Shown here: piece after piece, positions 19,385 through 31,254 of the stretch | How positions within the stretch are numbered: position 1 is the stretch's first letter | Layout of the letters: the number at the start of each line of letters is the position of its first letter | NCBI RefSeq assembly: GCF_000372725.1 | Contig: NW_005195301.1 | Span: 559,151-623,150 of the forward strand | From: Emiliania huxleyi CCMP1516 | Lineage: Eukaryota; Haptophyta; Isochrysidales; Noelaerhabdaceae | Length of the DNA: 64,000 nt | Direction: 5' to 3' | Position numbers and translations under genes: made by a program | The notes under the pieces: model-generated | Told to the model about the DNA's origin: nothing | The model's input: the letters and a program-made list of their open reading frames with translations, nothing else | The model's database searches: none

Positions 19385-22300
19385 CTACAGGAGCGTCGAG
19401 ACCCAACTGTTTGACTCTGGCAAGGGCGCGCGGTGTCGAGGATGGGCGGCAACGCCCCACCTCAACTGCGGCCTGCTCGCTGTGCTCGGACTCTGGGCCG
19501 AGCGCCTCCGGCCCGAGCTGCAGCCACGACCGCAGCTTGCCCTCGCCGTACCCACTGCCGTACCCGCCGCCTTTCGCCGTGGTGTGGAGCGAGGGAGCCG
19601 AGGAGCGGCGCGGCAGCGAAGCAGCCTTCGTAGGGAGCAGATGGGGCACGGCCTTAGTTCGGTATTGTAGTGGGTGGGTGTGGGACGGGGGGGGGAGTGG
19701 GGGGGAGAGGGGGGCGGGGCGGGGGGGGGGGGGGGCACCGATGAACGGGCCGAGAGCGCGGTGGCGACAGTCGAGCGGCGCGGTAGCGCGCCCCCTTCGC
19801 CCTTCGAGCCCGGCGCAGCGCGGGCAATGGCGGCGAGGGGCTCGATGCCGCCCGCCGCCGCCACGGCAGCCCTCCCCTCGTTGCAAATCGCGAGCGAAGC
19901 GAGTGCCGCCGCTGCCGCCGCCTTGGTCGCCGACGACGCCCCGCCGCGTGCAAGCCGTACCAAAGGCGGCGCGGCACCGGCGCGGCAGAGAGCGCCCCGC
20001 ACCGTCTCATCGACAGCGAGGGCGCCAACGGCTCGGGCGGCGGCGGCGCGCGGCGCCTCCACGCCGCCCGAGCCGTGCAGCCCCGCCACCAACCCCGTGA
20101 CGCCGCCCGCGGCGAAAATGGCGGCGCGCCCCGTGGCGTCGGCAGCGAAGGCGTGGAGGGCGTTTGCCGCGGCCTCGCGCGCCGGCTCGGACGGCGCCTT
20201 GCGGGGCCGGAAGCGTCAGCACCCAGAGCTGTGGGGGTGGTGACTTGCATCTCTGCCAAATCCCGGCTGCATCTCGGCCAAATCCCGGCTGCATCTCGGC
20301 CAAATCCCGGCTGCATCTCTCCCAACTCCCGGCTGCATCTCTCCCAACTCCCGGCTGCATCTCTCCCAAATCCCGGCTGCATCTCTCCCAAATCCCGGCT
20401 GCATCTCTCCCAAATCGGGGCTGCGTCCCGGCTGCGTCTCGGCTAAGCGTCGCCTGCACCAGCCGCGCGAGGGGAGGGATCGCGGCAGAGAGCGGCTGCA
20501 GCGGGCTCTCGGCCTCAGACTCGGACTCTCGAGGCGCGGAGTCGGCGGCGGCGGCGGTCGCGGCGATGGCGAGGTTCCGGATCCCGCGCGCCGCTGCTTC
20601 CGCCGCCGCCGCACTGCTCCCCTCGAGCAGTCGCATCAGCGCGGCGGTCCCGCCAGCTTCGGTGACGGCCGCGGCGAGGGCAGGCTCCACCGTCAGGTTG
20701 GTCAGGGCCGCGGCCGCGACGAGCCGCGCGCGCGCGGAGCCCGCGCCGGCAATGGCGATGAGGGGCGGCAGGGCGCCGCAAGCAGAGAGCTCAGACCGCG
20801 CCTCGGGCAAAAGCGCCAATCGCGCTAGAATCGTCACCGCCGCCTCGGCCGTCACCGCCGCTATCGCCGCATCGCTCTCGCTGCCCGAAGCCGTCGGCGA
20901 GGAGGCGGCAGCCACGCACCCCGACGCCACACCAGGAGCGGCAGCGGCGGAGCACGCCTCTGGCAAACGGGGCGCCGTGGCGGCGCGGTCGACCGACGGC
21001 GACGGCGCCGACGCTTCGGAGCAGCGCCAGTCCTCTCCCCCCTCTCCCCCCTCGTCTCCCTCTGCCTCTGCCGCCTCTGCCGCCTCTCTCCGCTCGCCAG
21101 CCCCTTCCCCTCCTCCCGCGCCCGGCGCAGCATCCGCAGAAGAGGAGCTCGACGACCCGGTCGAGGCCGCGTCCGAGGCGTGGGTGGACGAGAGGTACGC
21201 TGTCACCGGCGCGTACGCGCAAGGGAGCGAGGAGACGAGCGCCACGAGCCTGTCCCGAGGCGGCCGGTCGGGGTGAGAGCCAACGCGGCGGCAAAGGGAG
21301 AGGGGCGACGTGGCGGCACGGATGGTGGAGTGGGTGGTGGGGAGGGGGGTGGGGTCGGGCGGGTGGGGGTGGGGTGGGGTCGGTGGCGTCGCAAGGCGCA
21401 AGGAATTCCGGAAGCGGGTGGTGGGGGTGGGGTGGGGTGGGGTGGAGGTGGGTGGGGTGGGGGTGGGCACCTCGCGACGCCGCCCGCCCGCAACAGCGCC
21501 CGGCGGCCGCTCTCGTGCAGCGACAAGTTTGCGAGCACCGCCGACGCCGCCTCGGCCTCCTCCGCGCGCCTCGAGCCGACGAGGCCGACGAGCAGTGGCA
21601 CTCCCCCGCCGGCGACGATGGCGGCGGCGATGTCGAGGTGTACCGAGAGGTTGGCGAGCCCCCTCGCGGCGTGCGTCGCCGTCGCGCTGCTGCGGGCGCC
21701 GCATCGCCCCTCCGCGGCGAGAAGCGCGAGCAGCGCCTGCGCGCCTCCGGCCGCGGCGACCGCTACCTTCAGGTCGGCGGCGAGGGAGAGGCGGGAGAGC
21801 GCGGCGGCGGCGGCGGCGGTGATGCGGTCTGCGGCGCACTTGGAGGTGGCAGGGGCCGTCGCTCCGTCGCGCACGGAGGGGGAGAGGAGCCCCGGTCCCG
21901 GTCCCCACCCCGCGCTGCTGCCGCTGTTCCGGCCCGGCGGTGGCAGCCCGGCGCCACCAGGCCCGCACGGTGCGGCGGGGTCGGCGGCCCTGCAGAGCGC
22001 GACGAGAGGGCCGACCGCGCCGGCGCGCGCAGCTGCGGCGCGGCCTTCCGGCGACCCCGCCAGGTTGGCGACCGCGGCCGCGGCCGCCTCGCGCGCCTCC
22101 TCCGAGGCGGGAAGCGGCTCCCGGCTCCCGAGCGGGCCGCCACCGCCTCGAGGTGCTCGCAGGAGCGCGACGAGACGCGGCATCGCCTCGGCGGAGAGGA
22201 GCGCATGCTGCCCGGCGGGCCCGAACGACAGGTACCGCGCCGCCTGCGCGGACGCCTCGCGTGCCTCGGGCGGAGCGAATACTGAGAGCGCCGCCGCCAG

Positions 22301-22636
22301 TGCGTGCGCGCCCCCCACCGCTGCAATCTCATCGCGCCGCATCGAGTCGGCATGATCGTCCAGCAGCGCACCGGCGCGGTCGGCGGCGGCCCACCCACCA
22401 TGCGCGTCGATCGCCGCCTGATTCTGCGGCGCGCACGCCAGGTCGCGTAATGCAGCCGCCGCCGCGACGACAGTCCGGCGGTCGAGCTGGTCGCAGGCTA
22501 CACCGAGAGCGTGCACCCGCAACTCCACGTCGGACGGACCGCCCCGCCCGTTCTCGCTGTCCAGGCCTTCGTACCAGAGCTCCTCCTCCTCCGCCGACGG
22601 CAGGCAGCGTGAGAGCAGCGCACAGATGCCGCTCAT
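19385..22636 (-). CDS. Armadillo-repeat protein, at least three exons
   Basis: Exon 1 is 21471-22636 (ATG at 22636), exon 2 20454-21249, exon 3 from 20197 downward. Joined, they give at least 780 residues rich in ARM-type helical repeats, for example REAAAAAVANLAGSPEGRAA, ATHAARGLANLSVHLDIAAA and ARLVAAAALTNLTVEPALAA. An acidic, low-complexity Ser/Glu/Ala stretch interrupts exon 2. The protein is probably an interaction scaffold; no subfamily is recognised. Intron 1 (21250-21470) is GT-AG and intron 2 (20198-20453) GC-AG; exon lengths 1166 and 796 keep frame. Intron 2 is mostly a 22-bp minisatellite. The 3' end is uncertain. The frame stays open to 19385, but its last about 120 residues are Pro/Arg-rich, so another splice near 19800 is likely. 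Confidence 0.75.
20246..20445 (-). repeat. 22-bp minisatellite filling an armadillo-gene intron
   Basis: Eight to nine head-to-tail 22-bp units, each containing ATCCCGGCTGCATCTC on the plus strand, followed by either GGCCAA or TCCCAA. They occupy nearly the whole GC-AG intron 20198-20453. On the coding strand the unit contains GGCCGAGATGCAGCC, closely matching repeats in an intron at 36.9-37.0 kb. Confidence 0.9.
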
Positions 22637-23576
22637 TGAGAGAGAAGCGCCCCGGCCGTGCGGATGCAAAAGGGGGGCTTCGAAAATGACCCATGGCGTG
22701 CAACCCTCTCAGCACTGTAGCACGAGCACTGGATAGGGTCGATTCCGCATGGTACGGGACCCCATGAACACCCCTGTGCATGCCGTCCGCCATATGGGCT
22801 GCCCCTGTCAGCAGAGCAGAGTGGCCTGTAGGTTCGCGCGTGTCGTCGTCTTCTGTCTCGCGTCCACCCATACCGAGAGAGAGATTTTTAGCAATACCAA
22901 ACAACTCTAACACTCACACGTCATTTGGGGCCTGGAGCCCTGTTCACGCGCGCGCGAGACGTGCAGACAGGAGGGTTGCCAGGTGAGAGCGAATGGCGCG
23001 GTTCACGCCTCGCACAACAGAGAGAGAGATGCGCTCTGTGCAACAAATATTGCTAAAAATGTATGTTTGTCACTTTCATCTTAAAGAGCTCCGAACCCTC
23101 CACTGCCGCTGAACCTTCTTTTCTAGAGACTAGACGGCTAGGATTGAGAGCAGCCTCGCCCTAGAAAGTCGAAGGATTGTGAGCACCGAGAGAGAGAGAG
23201 AATTCTTGATACGAAACCACGACGACACACACCAGTCGACTCGCATCGGTTGCCTCCATGAACGGCGGAGCTATTCTCGCGCCCACACCACACCTGGCTC
23301 CAACGTGGACACGCCCATAGCTGGGGACACTACTAGGTCACGCATGGCATCACAGAAGTTTTATCTCTGGGCCCCGAAAGGCATCTCTAGCAGTGTCGTT
23401 ACACATGCCCCCTCCCCTCCTGGGCGCATGCGCCTCACGTCTCGCCAGAGCATAAGCCCTTGGCGTGTGGCGAGACGAGTTTTTCGCCATCGCAGCGAGC
23501 AGCAAGCCGCCCGCCGCAAACAGCCGGAGGCCTCGCCGCGGCACTGGCTGCGCCGCGGTCCCGCACCCGTCGACGC

Positions 23577-23615
<39 letters not shown>

Positions 23616-24352
23616 GCACCCTGAGCAGCACTCCTCGCAATCGTAGCATCTCTATTGCGAGCCGGTCCCCTCGCAATCGGTGGGATCACTGACTCGATTC
23701 TACATGTACATGTACCTCGAATTCTTCCACCCCCACGACTCGGAACACGAATGTGACAGGACCATCGGGTCCTTCAGCCACCAAAGCGAGATCACAATAA
23801 ACAGCTGAGCCTGCCTCTGGCCTCGCCTCCCTCTCCTTCAGGCATTCGTGGCATCCTATGCGCTATGGGTCGTCCAGAGTATCGACCTCTGTCTGGCTTG
23901 CCATCTCGCTGGCCTCTCCGCAGGGCCCCCCGACCGCGTCGAACCGATCGGCGCGGGCTCTCTCGGCTACGGGACCGGCCCCAGCTTCGGCTGAGGGCTA
24001 ACAAGCTGCCGAGCCCAAATCACTGTGAGAGTCGTGATTTCTTGTTCGTTTTCTAAAATCTCTCTCTCACACGCACCGCACGACACCACACGCTCTGTGT
24101 GACACATTTCTTGTTGGCTTCTAAAAATCTCTCTCCACACGCCACCGCGCGCGCGCTCACACGCGTGCCGTCCTCCCTCCCTCCCTTCGGGTGTTTCTTT
24201 TCTTTCTTTCTTTCTTCAGCGATTAGAAAAAAGAATTTCGGACGGCCTACCCCGCGCCCACACCCCGTCCTCCCATCCCTCGCCTGGCTGGGCAAGTTTC
24301 TGTCCGCGGGCGGTTTTCTTCCTCGCTGTACCTGCGTAGGGGCGCGCCTAAA
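22637..24352. other. 1.7-kb repeat-rich intergenic region
   Basis: Contains the inverted copy (22865-23043) of the dispersed repeat at 10.9-11.8 kb, a (CT)n microsatellite at about 23579-23611, and a poly-pyrimidine/TTTC tract at 24170-24215. The sequence GAAAAAAGAATTTCGG with CGGCCTACCCCGCGCCC (24220-24270) recurs at 29370-29415. No gene recognised. Confidence 0.6.
22836..23043 (-). repeat. Dispersed repeat copy (empty-site copy)
   Basis: Minus-strand counterpart of 10877-10927 plus 11690-11815, here uninterrupted. It is preceded by TCGTCGTCTTCTGTCTCGCG and CCACCCATACCG, a block also present near 30652-30693 and, diverged, near 57608-57645. Confidence 0.75.
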
Positions 24353-27109
24353 ATGTCAGAGTCAGTGTGTGGCACCTCGCCTGCCGACGCGCCGCTGCTT
24401 GGGCAGCGCGTCGTGCTCGGCGGGCTCTCTTCCCGCCCCGAGCTGAACGGGAAGCGGGGCGTGGCGCGGAGCTTCGAGGGCGGCCGCTACGCTGTGGCGC
24501 TCGAGGGAAGCGGCGAGAGCGTGCGGGTGCGGCCTGAGAGGTTGCGGCCAGTGGCGGCGGCGGAGCAGGCGTCGAGCGGTGACTCGGCAGCCCCCGATGC
24601 GGTCGTGGCAGCGGCTGCGCGAGGCGAGGAGGAGGCGGTGCTGGCATGGCTCGATGCCGGCGGGCGGGCCGACGCGATGTACGAGAGAGGCGGCGTGAGC
24701 GGCCTCACGCTGCTGATGGGCGCCGCCAACCACGGCCACGAGCGGGTGGTCGAGCAGCTGTTGCGGTACGGGGCGGACATCGACCTGCAGGACAGCGACG
24801 GCGACTCCGCGCTGATGGCTGCCGCCTACGGCGGTCAGGAGCTGGTGGTCGAGCTGCTGCTGCGGCACGGGGCGAAGGTCAACCTGCAGGACAGCGTCGG
24901 CAGCACCGCGCTTATTGACGCCGCCCTCAACGGCCACGAGCGGCTGGTCGAGCTGCTGCTGCAGCACGGGGCGGAGCTCAACCTGCAGAGCAGCGACGGC
25001 GACACCGCGCTGATGGCCGCCGCCTTCTTCAACCGCGCCGCCGTCGTGCGGCGCTTGCTGCGGGCGGGCGCAGACACGGCGGCGCGCAGTGCGAGCGGCA
25101 TGACGGCGCTGCAGGTTGCCAAGGAGAAGGGCCACGCCGAGTGCGTCGAGGCCTTCCGGCAGCACGTCAAGGAGGCGGTGGTGGCGGGACGGCCCACTGC
25201 GGCGGCAGCCGGCTCTGAAGGCGCAGGCGGCGCTTCCTCCGGCGGCGCTTCCTCGGCTGGATCGAGAGTCACGAAGACGCTGTCTCCAGCGGTGGCGGCG
25301 GAGCAGGCGTCGAGCGGTGTCGCGGCAGCCCCCGACGCGGTCGTGGCAGCGGTTGAGCGAGGCGAGGAGGAGGCAGTGCTGGCGTGGCTTGACAGCGGCG
25401 GGCGGGCCGACGCGACGTACGAGTATGGCAAGTCGACTGGCCTCACGCTGCTGATGGGCGCCGCTGTCCACGGCCACGAGCGGGTGGTCGAGCTGCTGCT
25501 GCGGCACGGGGCGAAGGTCAACTTGCAGGACAGCGACGGCACCACCGCGCTGATGGCCGCCGCCCGCAGCGGCCACGAGCGGGTAGTCGACTTGCTGATA
25601 CGGCGCGGCGCTGAGGTCAACTTGCAGACCAGCGTCGGCGGCACCGCGCTGATGATCGCCACCCTCCTCAACCGCCCCGCCGTCGTGCGGCGCTTGCTGC
25701 AGGCGGGCGCAGACGCGGCGGTGCGCACTGTTGGCGGCAAGACGGCGCTGCAGTATGCCAAGGAGAATGGCCACGCCGAGTGCGTCAAGGTCTTGGCTGA
25801 GGCGGCAATGGCAGACGGCCGGGCAGGGGCGGGCGGCGCTTCCTCGGGCGCGGCAGCGGCAGCTGTGGACGCGCCGCTGCTCGGCCAGCGAGTCGTGCTC
25901 GGCGGCCTCTCTTCCCGCCCCGAGCTGAACGGGCAGCGGGGCGTGGCTCAGAGCTTCGAGGGCGGGCGGTACGCTGTGGCGCTCGAGGGCGGCGGCGAGA
26001 GCGTGCGGGTGCGGCCGGGTAATCTGTCGCCGGCTGCGGCGGAGCGGGCGTCGAGCAGTGCCGCGGCAGCCCCCGATGCGGTCGTGGCAGCGGCTCATCG
26101 AGGCGATGAGGCGGCGGTGCTGGAGTGGCTCGAGGGTGGCGGGCGGGCCGACGAGACGTACGAGGTAGGCGAGGTGAGCGGCCTCACGCTGCTGATGGGT
26201 GCCGCCTTCTACGGCCACGAGCGGGTGGTCGAGCTGCTGCTCCGGCGCGGCGCTGAGATCAACCTGCAGGACAGCGACGGCGGCACCGCGCTGATGCACG
26301 CCGCCAACAGCGGCCACGAGCGGGTGGTGGAGTTGCTGATACGGCACGGCGCGGAGATCAACTTGCAGGACGACGACGGCTACACCGCGCTGATGTACGC
26401 CGCCCTCTTCAACCACCCCGCCGTCGTGCGGCGCTTGCTGCGGGCGGGCGCAGACACCGCGGCGCGCAGTGCGAACGGCAAGACGGCGCTTCAGTGGGCC
26501 GAGGAGGAAGGGCACACCGAGTGCGTGCGCGCCCTCGAGGATCACTCGTCGACCGGAGCAGAGGCGGAGGGGGAGACGGCGGTCGCAGCGTCAGCCGAGC
26601 AGGCCGCGGCGGCCGCACGCGAGGCGGCAGCGGCTGCGGAGGCGGCGGAGGCGCGTGATGCTGCCGAAGCGGCGCTGCGCGAGGCGGTTGAGGCGTGCGA
26701 GCGAGGCGACGCCGATCTCGAGGCGCTCAGGGCGGCGATCAACGCAAACACCACCCAGGCCGCCGACGGCTCGGAGGCGCTGCGGGCGGCGCGGCTGCTG
26801 CGCGACGAGCTGGCGGAGCGAAGGACCCGTGAGGCCAGGGCGCTGAAGCGGCAGCGGCAGAAGGATGAGAAGGCGGCGGCGAGGCAGGCGGCGGAGGAGG
26901 CGCGGGCGGCGGAGGAGGCGCGGGCGGCGGAGGAGGCGCGGGCGGCTGAGGCAGCTGCGGAGGCGCGGGCGGCGGAGGAGGCGGAGGCGGCGGCGCGGGC
27001 GGCGGAGGAGGCGGAGGCGAGGGCGAGGGAGGAGGCGGCAAGGGAGAGGGAGGAGGCGAGGATGAGGGCGGAGGCGGAGGTGGCGGCGGCGGAGGCAGCG
27101 GCGGAGGTG

Positions 27110-27141
<32 letters not shown>

Positions 27142-28621
27142 TGTAGAGGCGGCAGTAGCGGCCGTGGCGGCGGCGGAGGCTCAAGAGGCAGCGGAGGCGG
27201 AGGCGGCAGCGGAGGCAGCGGCAGCAGCGGCGGCAGCGGCGGCTTCGGCGAGTGTCGCCGCCCTCGCCGCCGCCGCCGCGCCGCCCGCCGCCGTCCCTCT
27301 CGACGAGCTCATCGCGGCGACCGACGCCTTTGCCGAGGCGCGCAAGGTGGGCGAGGGAGGCTTTGGGCGCGTCTACCGCTGCGACGCGCTGCCGTCGCTC
27401 CCGCGCGTCGCTTGCGGGTTCGCTGTCAAGACGGCGCTGGTCGGTGTGGGCGCGCAAGGCCTCGCCGAGCTGCAGAGCGAGGTGCGCACGCTCAGCGCGG
27501 CGTGCCACCCGTCCCTGCTCCCTCTGCTCGGCGTCTGCTTGGCACCGGCGAGAGCGTGCCTCGTCTACCCCCTCTGCCGCGGCGGCAGCCTCGAGGACCG
27601 CCTCTACCGCACGCCAGCCGCGCTGCAGCGGCTCCGCATGCTCGGCTTCGAGACGCTGCCTCCCACGCTCTCCGCCGCCGCACGGCTCTGCGTCCTGCGC
27701 GACGCGGCGAGAGCGCTGCATTACTTGCACACGCTCTCTCCGATGATCCTGCACCGCGACGTCTCGGCGGGCAACATCTTGCTCGACGAGCGCGGCAACG
27801 GCTACCTCGCCGACGTGGGCCTCGCGCGCGCAGCAGAGGCGACGGCCGGCAGCAATGGACAGGTCTCGCACTTGTCGACGCAACGCATCTTTGGCAAGCC
27901 CGGCTACATTGACCAGATCATTCTCAACGACAACCAGGCTTCGCAGCTCACTGACGGCTTCGCGCTCGGCATCACGCTGCTCGTCAGCCTGACCGGCCGC
28001 GGCGCCGTCGGCTTGCTCAACGCGTGCGACGATGCATTGGAGGAGCCCGACACGGCGGAGGGCATCGCGGCTGCCGACGCGGGCTGGTCGGCGGCGCAGG
28101 CCGAGGAGCTGGCGAGGCTCGTAGTCGGGTTGGCTCTCGTGCGGAAGAAGAGGCGGATGCCGCTCGCAGAGGCGCTGCCGCGGCTGGAGGCGCTGGCCGA
28201 GGCGGCGGAGGCTGAGATTCCGAGCCTTGCAGGGGCGGCGGCAGCCGAGGCGGACGGGGAGGCGCGCCAGTGCGACTTTTGCTGGTCTGCGCCGCGATCG
28301 ATTCGCTTCGCGTGCGGCCACGCATTGTATTGCGAGACGTGTGCGCCGCGCGTGCTGGAGCGCGACACCAACTGCCCGGCCTGCCGCCAGCCGGCGCTGC
28401 CCATCGCCGCAATTGGGGCGCAGGTGGCGGAGCAGGCGACGTTTGTCTACCAGCCGCCCGCTCGCGCTGTGCCACACCCACCGCCCGCTGGTGGCGCGGC
28501 GGTGGTCGGCGGGCGGGGCGGGCGGGGCGGGCGGGGCGGGCGGGGCGGGCGGGGCGGGCGGGGCGGGCGGGGCGGGCGGGGGAGGTCGCGGGGCGAGGGG
28601 CGGGGCGCTGGCGGCTCGTAG
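24353..28621 (+). CDS. Ankyrin-repeat / protein kinase / RING-finger fusion
   Basis: 1422 residues from the ATG at 24353 in one uninterrupted frame. Three copies of an ankyrin block (about residues 80-270, 330-480, 580-725) each hold about four repeats such as GLTLLMGAAFYGHERVVELL. Two carry a preceding LNGxRGVAxSFEGGRYAVAL module (about 20-65 and 510-560). An Ala/Glu/Arg coiled coil spans about 730-975. A kinase of the Pelle/IRAK/plant-receptor type follows at about 980-1290: GEGGFGRVYRC, FAVKTA with the VAIK lysine, HRDVSAGNILLD and ADVGLA in place of DFG. A C3HC4 RING (CDFCWSAPRSIRFACGHALY...CPACRQ) lies at about 1306-1352, and the tail is (GGR)n-rich. Catalytic kinase residues are mostly kept. 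One chain could bind a target, phosphorylate it and ubiquitinate it; that is inferred from domain order. Confidence 0.85.
28505..28590 (+). repeat. GGGCGGGGCG tandem repeat encoding an RGG-type tail
   Basis: About eight direct GGGCGGGGC units at the 3' end of the kinase/RING gene encode a GGRGGRGG run. Such tails often bind RNA or are Arg-methylated. Confidence 0.85.
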
Positions 28622-29581
28622 CTCATAAGACATTACCGGTAGTTTGTGAATCGTTACTATGATCGTGTGAGAGCCGCTTTTGTTTCGGCGGCGCCAGCGT
28701 GTTTTTTCCTCGTCGAAATAAATACATGGGTAAAGCGAGGTGTGCGAACTCCCTCCTCGCGGCCGACATCTGCGTCTGCATCTGCATCTGCGCCGGTCCA
28801 GTGCCGGGGTCTGCATCTGCGTCTGCATCTGGCTCAGAGCCATATATAACTTCAAAGAAGAACCAAGCGCAGCAGCGACACAAGGGACAGGGCGAAGCTG
28901 TGTGGGCGACGGCGAGCTGCGTCAAAATCCGCTCTCAAACAGGACCTTTGCTGCGGCAAAGCAAAAAGCCTTTGCGCAAAGCCAAAGGTGTGCGGGCTAC
29001 TGCGTACTGGGAATGTGGTTGCTGCGCTCTCCCCCCCCCGCGCGGGCCTCCCCGCCCCGACGGCCCGACGGCCGACCCGCCCCCCGCCCGTCGAATTCAT
29101 CGGGACGCGGGGGCTCTCTCGGTTACGGACGGCCTACGGGAGGACCGGCCCCAGCTTCGGCTGAGAGGGCTGAGGACTTGAGGTAGACGGCCCGACAAGC
29201 TGCCGAGAAGGGCGAAGGAGGTGAGGTCCTCACCCCGGCGGCCCGCGCACGCCGTCTGAGCCTAGCGCAGCGCGAACTCGCTCTGAGCCTAGCGCAGCGC
29301 GAGAGATTTGCGCAGCAACCCGGCCGGGCAACCCTTTGCAAAAAGTTATCTTTCTTTCTTCAGCAATTGGAAAAAAGAATTTCGGGCGGCCTACCCCGCG
29401 CCCACACCCCGTCCTAAAAAAAGGAAGAAAACAGACAACCCAAGGGAGGGATGGGAGGACGGTACGCCGCCACCACACAGGGATTTTAGGGGAGAAGAGT
29501 GGTGCTAGCCGTCGCCCACCCTCGGGCGTCTACCACTTCCTATCTCTCTCCGCAGTTTCTCACCAATTCTCGCAGCGACCT
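28622..29581. other. Repeat-rich spacer
   Basis: Includes a CTGCATCTGCGTCTGCATCT minisatellite at about 28765-28840, GCGCGAG-rich duplicated segments near 29250-29305 (AGCCTAGCGCAGCGCGA twice), and the start of a dispersed ~210-bp element at 29418. No gene recognised. Confidence 0.55.
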
Positions 29582-29630
29582 TCATGCCACCTCGCGTTCT
29601 TCCCACTCTCGTCGTTCTCTCTCCTGTTGT
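29418..29630 (+). repeat. Dispersed ~210-bp repeat, copy 1
   Basis: Begins AAAACAGACAACCCAAGGGA, GGGATGGGAGGACGG and runs through ACGCCGCCACCACACAGG, CTAGCCGTCGCCCACCCT and TTCATGCCACCTCGCG. A second copy, about 80% alike by eye, is at 49524-49735. The first about 45 bp also recurs alone at 29664-29710, 34185-34232, 61003-61046 (inverted), 24170-24215 and 31010-31060 (inverted). Confidence 0.8.
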
Positions 29631-30546
29631 CTCTTCCCCTGACTCATCGCTCTCCTCGGCCTCGAAAGAAAGAAAGAAAACAGACAACCCAAGGGAGGGA
29701 TGGGAGGACGTATCCTCGGCCTCGTTCTCCCATCCCGATCGACTGGCATGCCCCGCTCAAGCGCGACCCGAAGTGTGGGAAGCGCCGCGGAGAGCCAAAG
29801 GCCGAGCTTCCGCTGGAGCTCGTCCTGGAGGGTGTCGGAGGAGGGGGCGGCGGCGTACGTACCGTCGACACGGACATCGAAGGCCTTGCCGGCGAAAGGC
29901 GTTGAGGCGGAGATGAGGCGCGCGGCTTCGCGGTTGTTGACGGCGCTGTCTCCGAGGGACGGGTTGTTCTTGACGTGCGCGTCCCGCGCCTTGACGAGCT
30001 CCTGGTGCGCGTACCAGTCCTTGTGATTCTTGATGGCAGCGAGCGGCCGCGGCCGCGGGTACGTGGATTTGCAAGTGCCATTGAGAATCGCGTCGGTAGC
30101 TGGAAGGGACTCGGGCTCGGGGAGCGGGACGCTCTTGGGGTAGAACTCAGTCAGGCAGCCGCCGCGGACGGTGTAGTACTTGTTTTTGTCGCGGGCGGTG
30201 CGCTTCTCGCACACCTCCTTCCAGTCCGAGAGGACGGACTCGTAGGTGGCGATAGCTGCGGCGATGGCGGGGTACTTGGACGCACCTCCCTCGTCGAGGG
30301 CGAAGTCGGGGTTGTGGGCGACAAGGGTGCGCCAGTTCTTGAGGAGCGACATGGAGAAGTCGCTGTCGGCTCGCGTGAAGGCGGTGTCGATGTTGCACCC
30401 GCGCCCATCTCGGTCGGCAGCTGCGCCTGGAGCCACGCGAGGTCGCGGAGCGCCTGGGGCGAGGCGTCGGCGCGAGCAATGCTCTCAAAGGACTTGCGGA
30501 TGCGGTTGTGCGCAAACTCGAGAGCCTCGCACGCGACATTGCTCAT
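29582..30546 (-). CDS. Unrecognised protein, one frameshift
   Basis: Starts at the ATG at 30546 (MSNVACEALEFAHNRIRKSF...QLPTEMGAG). It must change frame near 30400, where one G appears to be missing from GCGGGTGC, to continue as CNIDTAFTRADSDFSMSLLK and on for about 200 residues. I recognise no family. Visible features are a mixed hydrophilic composition, WKEVCEKRTARDKNKYYTVR and a conserved-looking NNREAARLISASTPFAGKAF. The last about 50 codons before the stop at 29582 read through a dispersed repeat (29664-29710). The native C-terminus may therefore have been lost or lies before it. The frameshift may be a sequencing error, and a recent pseudogene is possible. Confidence 0.5.
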
Positions 30547-31254
30547 TGGGCGGCGTGATGCAGCAACAATACACGTCATTTGTTCACGCGCGCGCGAGAC
30601 GTGCAGAGCAAGGGTTGCTGTGTGTCGCTCTTCTTCTCTTGTCGCTCGCGCGTGTCGTCGTCTTCTGTCTCGCGTCCACCCATACCGATGGGGTCGAGTC
30701 CGAGCCCTACATCGTACCTTACCCCGCAAAGAGCTCCGAACCCTCGACTAGACGCCCTTACCTCGACTGCCATCGCGGCAAAACCATGCTAAAAATCTCT
30801 CTCTCAAAACCATGTCGGCCGCCGAGGCGCTTCTGAAGACACATTCCGCCAGGCAATGTTGGCCTCGGTGAGGTTGCAATTCCATGGGACGGTGTTGTCT
30901 TCCATGGGACGGTCCGCGTCTCGATGCTACGGAGAGTCGTGATTTCTTCTTGGTTTTCTAAAATACCTCTCTCACACGCACCGCACGACACCACACGCCA
31001 CCGCGGCGCGCGCCGTCCTCCCTCCTCCCTTGGGTTGTTTCTTTTCTTTCTTTCTTTCTTCAGCAATTGGAAAAAAGAAATTCGCGCGCGCATGCACAGT
31101 GTGTTTCCCTCCCTCGCACAACACTGGGCACGGGACTTGAGAAACAAGGGGAACACGCAGCGCGTGCGTCCTTTCGCGCCGCACGTCTCCACACAACGCT
31201 GCCTCAAGGTCCGACCCTAGTGCGGGCGGACCCTCACAGCTCACAGCTCACATC
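30547..31254. other. Repeat-bearing spacer
   Basis: Holds a partial copy of the 22.9-kb dispersed repeat (about 30574-30693). It also has an inverted copy of the CCCAAGGGAGG/GAAAGAAAG repeat (31010-31060) and a block GCCTCAAGGTCCGACC ... GGCGGACCCTCACAG (31199-31250) that recurs at 33136-33244. Confidence 0.55.

Noticed and set aside
20246..20445. Minisatellite as a possible CRISPR array
   Set aside because: Units are contiguous 22-mers without unique spacers, inside a eukaryotic intron.
24362..28855. Two very long minus-strand open frames opposite the ankyrin-kinase-RING gene
   Set aside because: Composition and period are those of the reverse complement; no motif, and the plus frame has intact kinase and RING residues.
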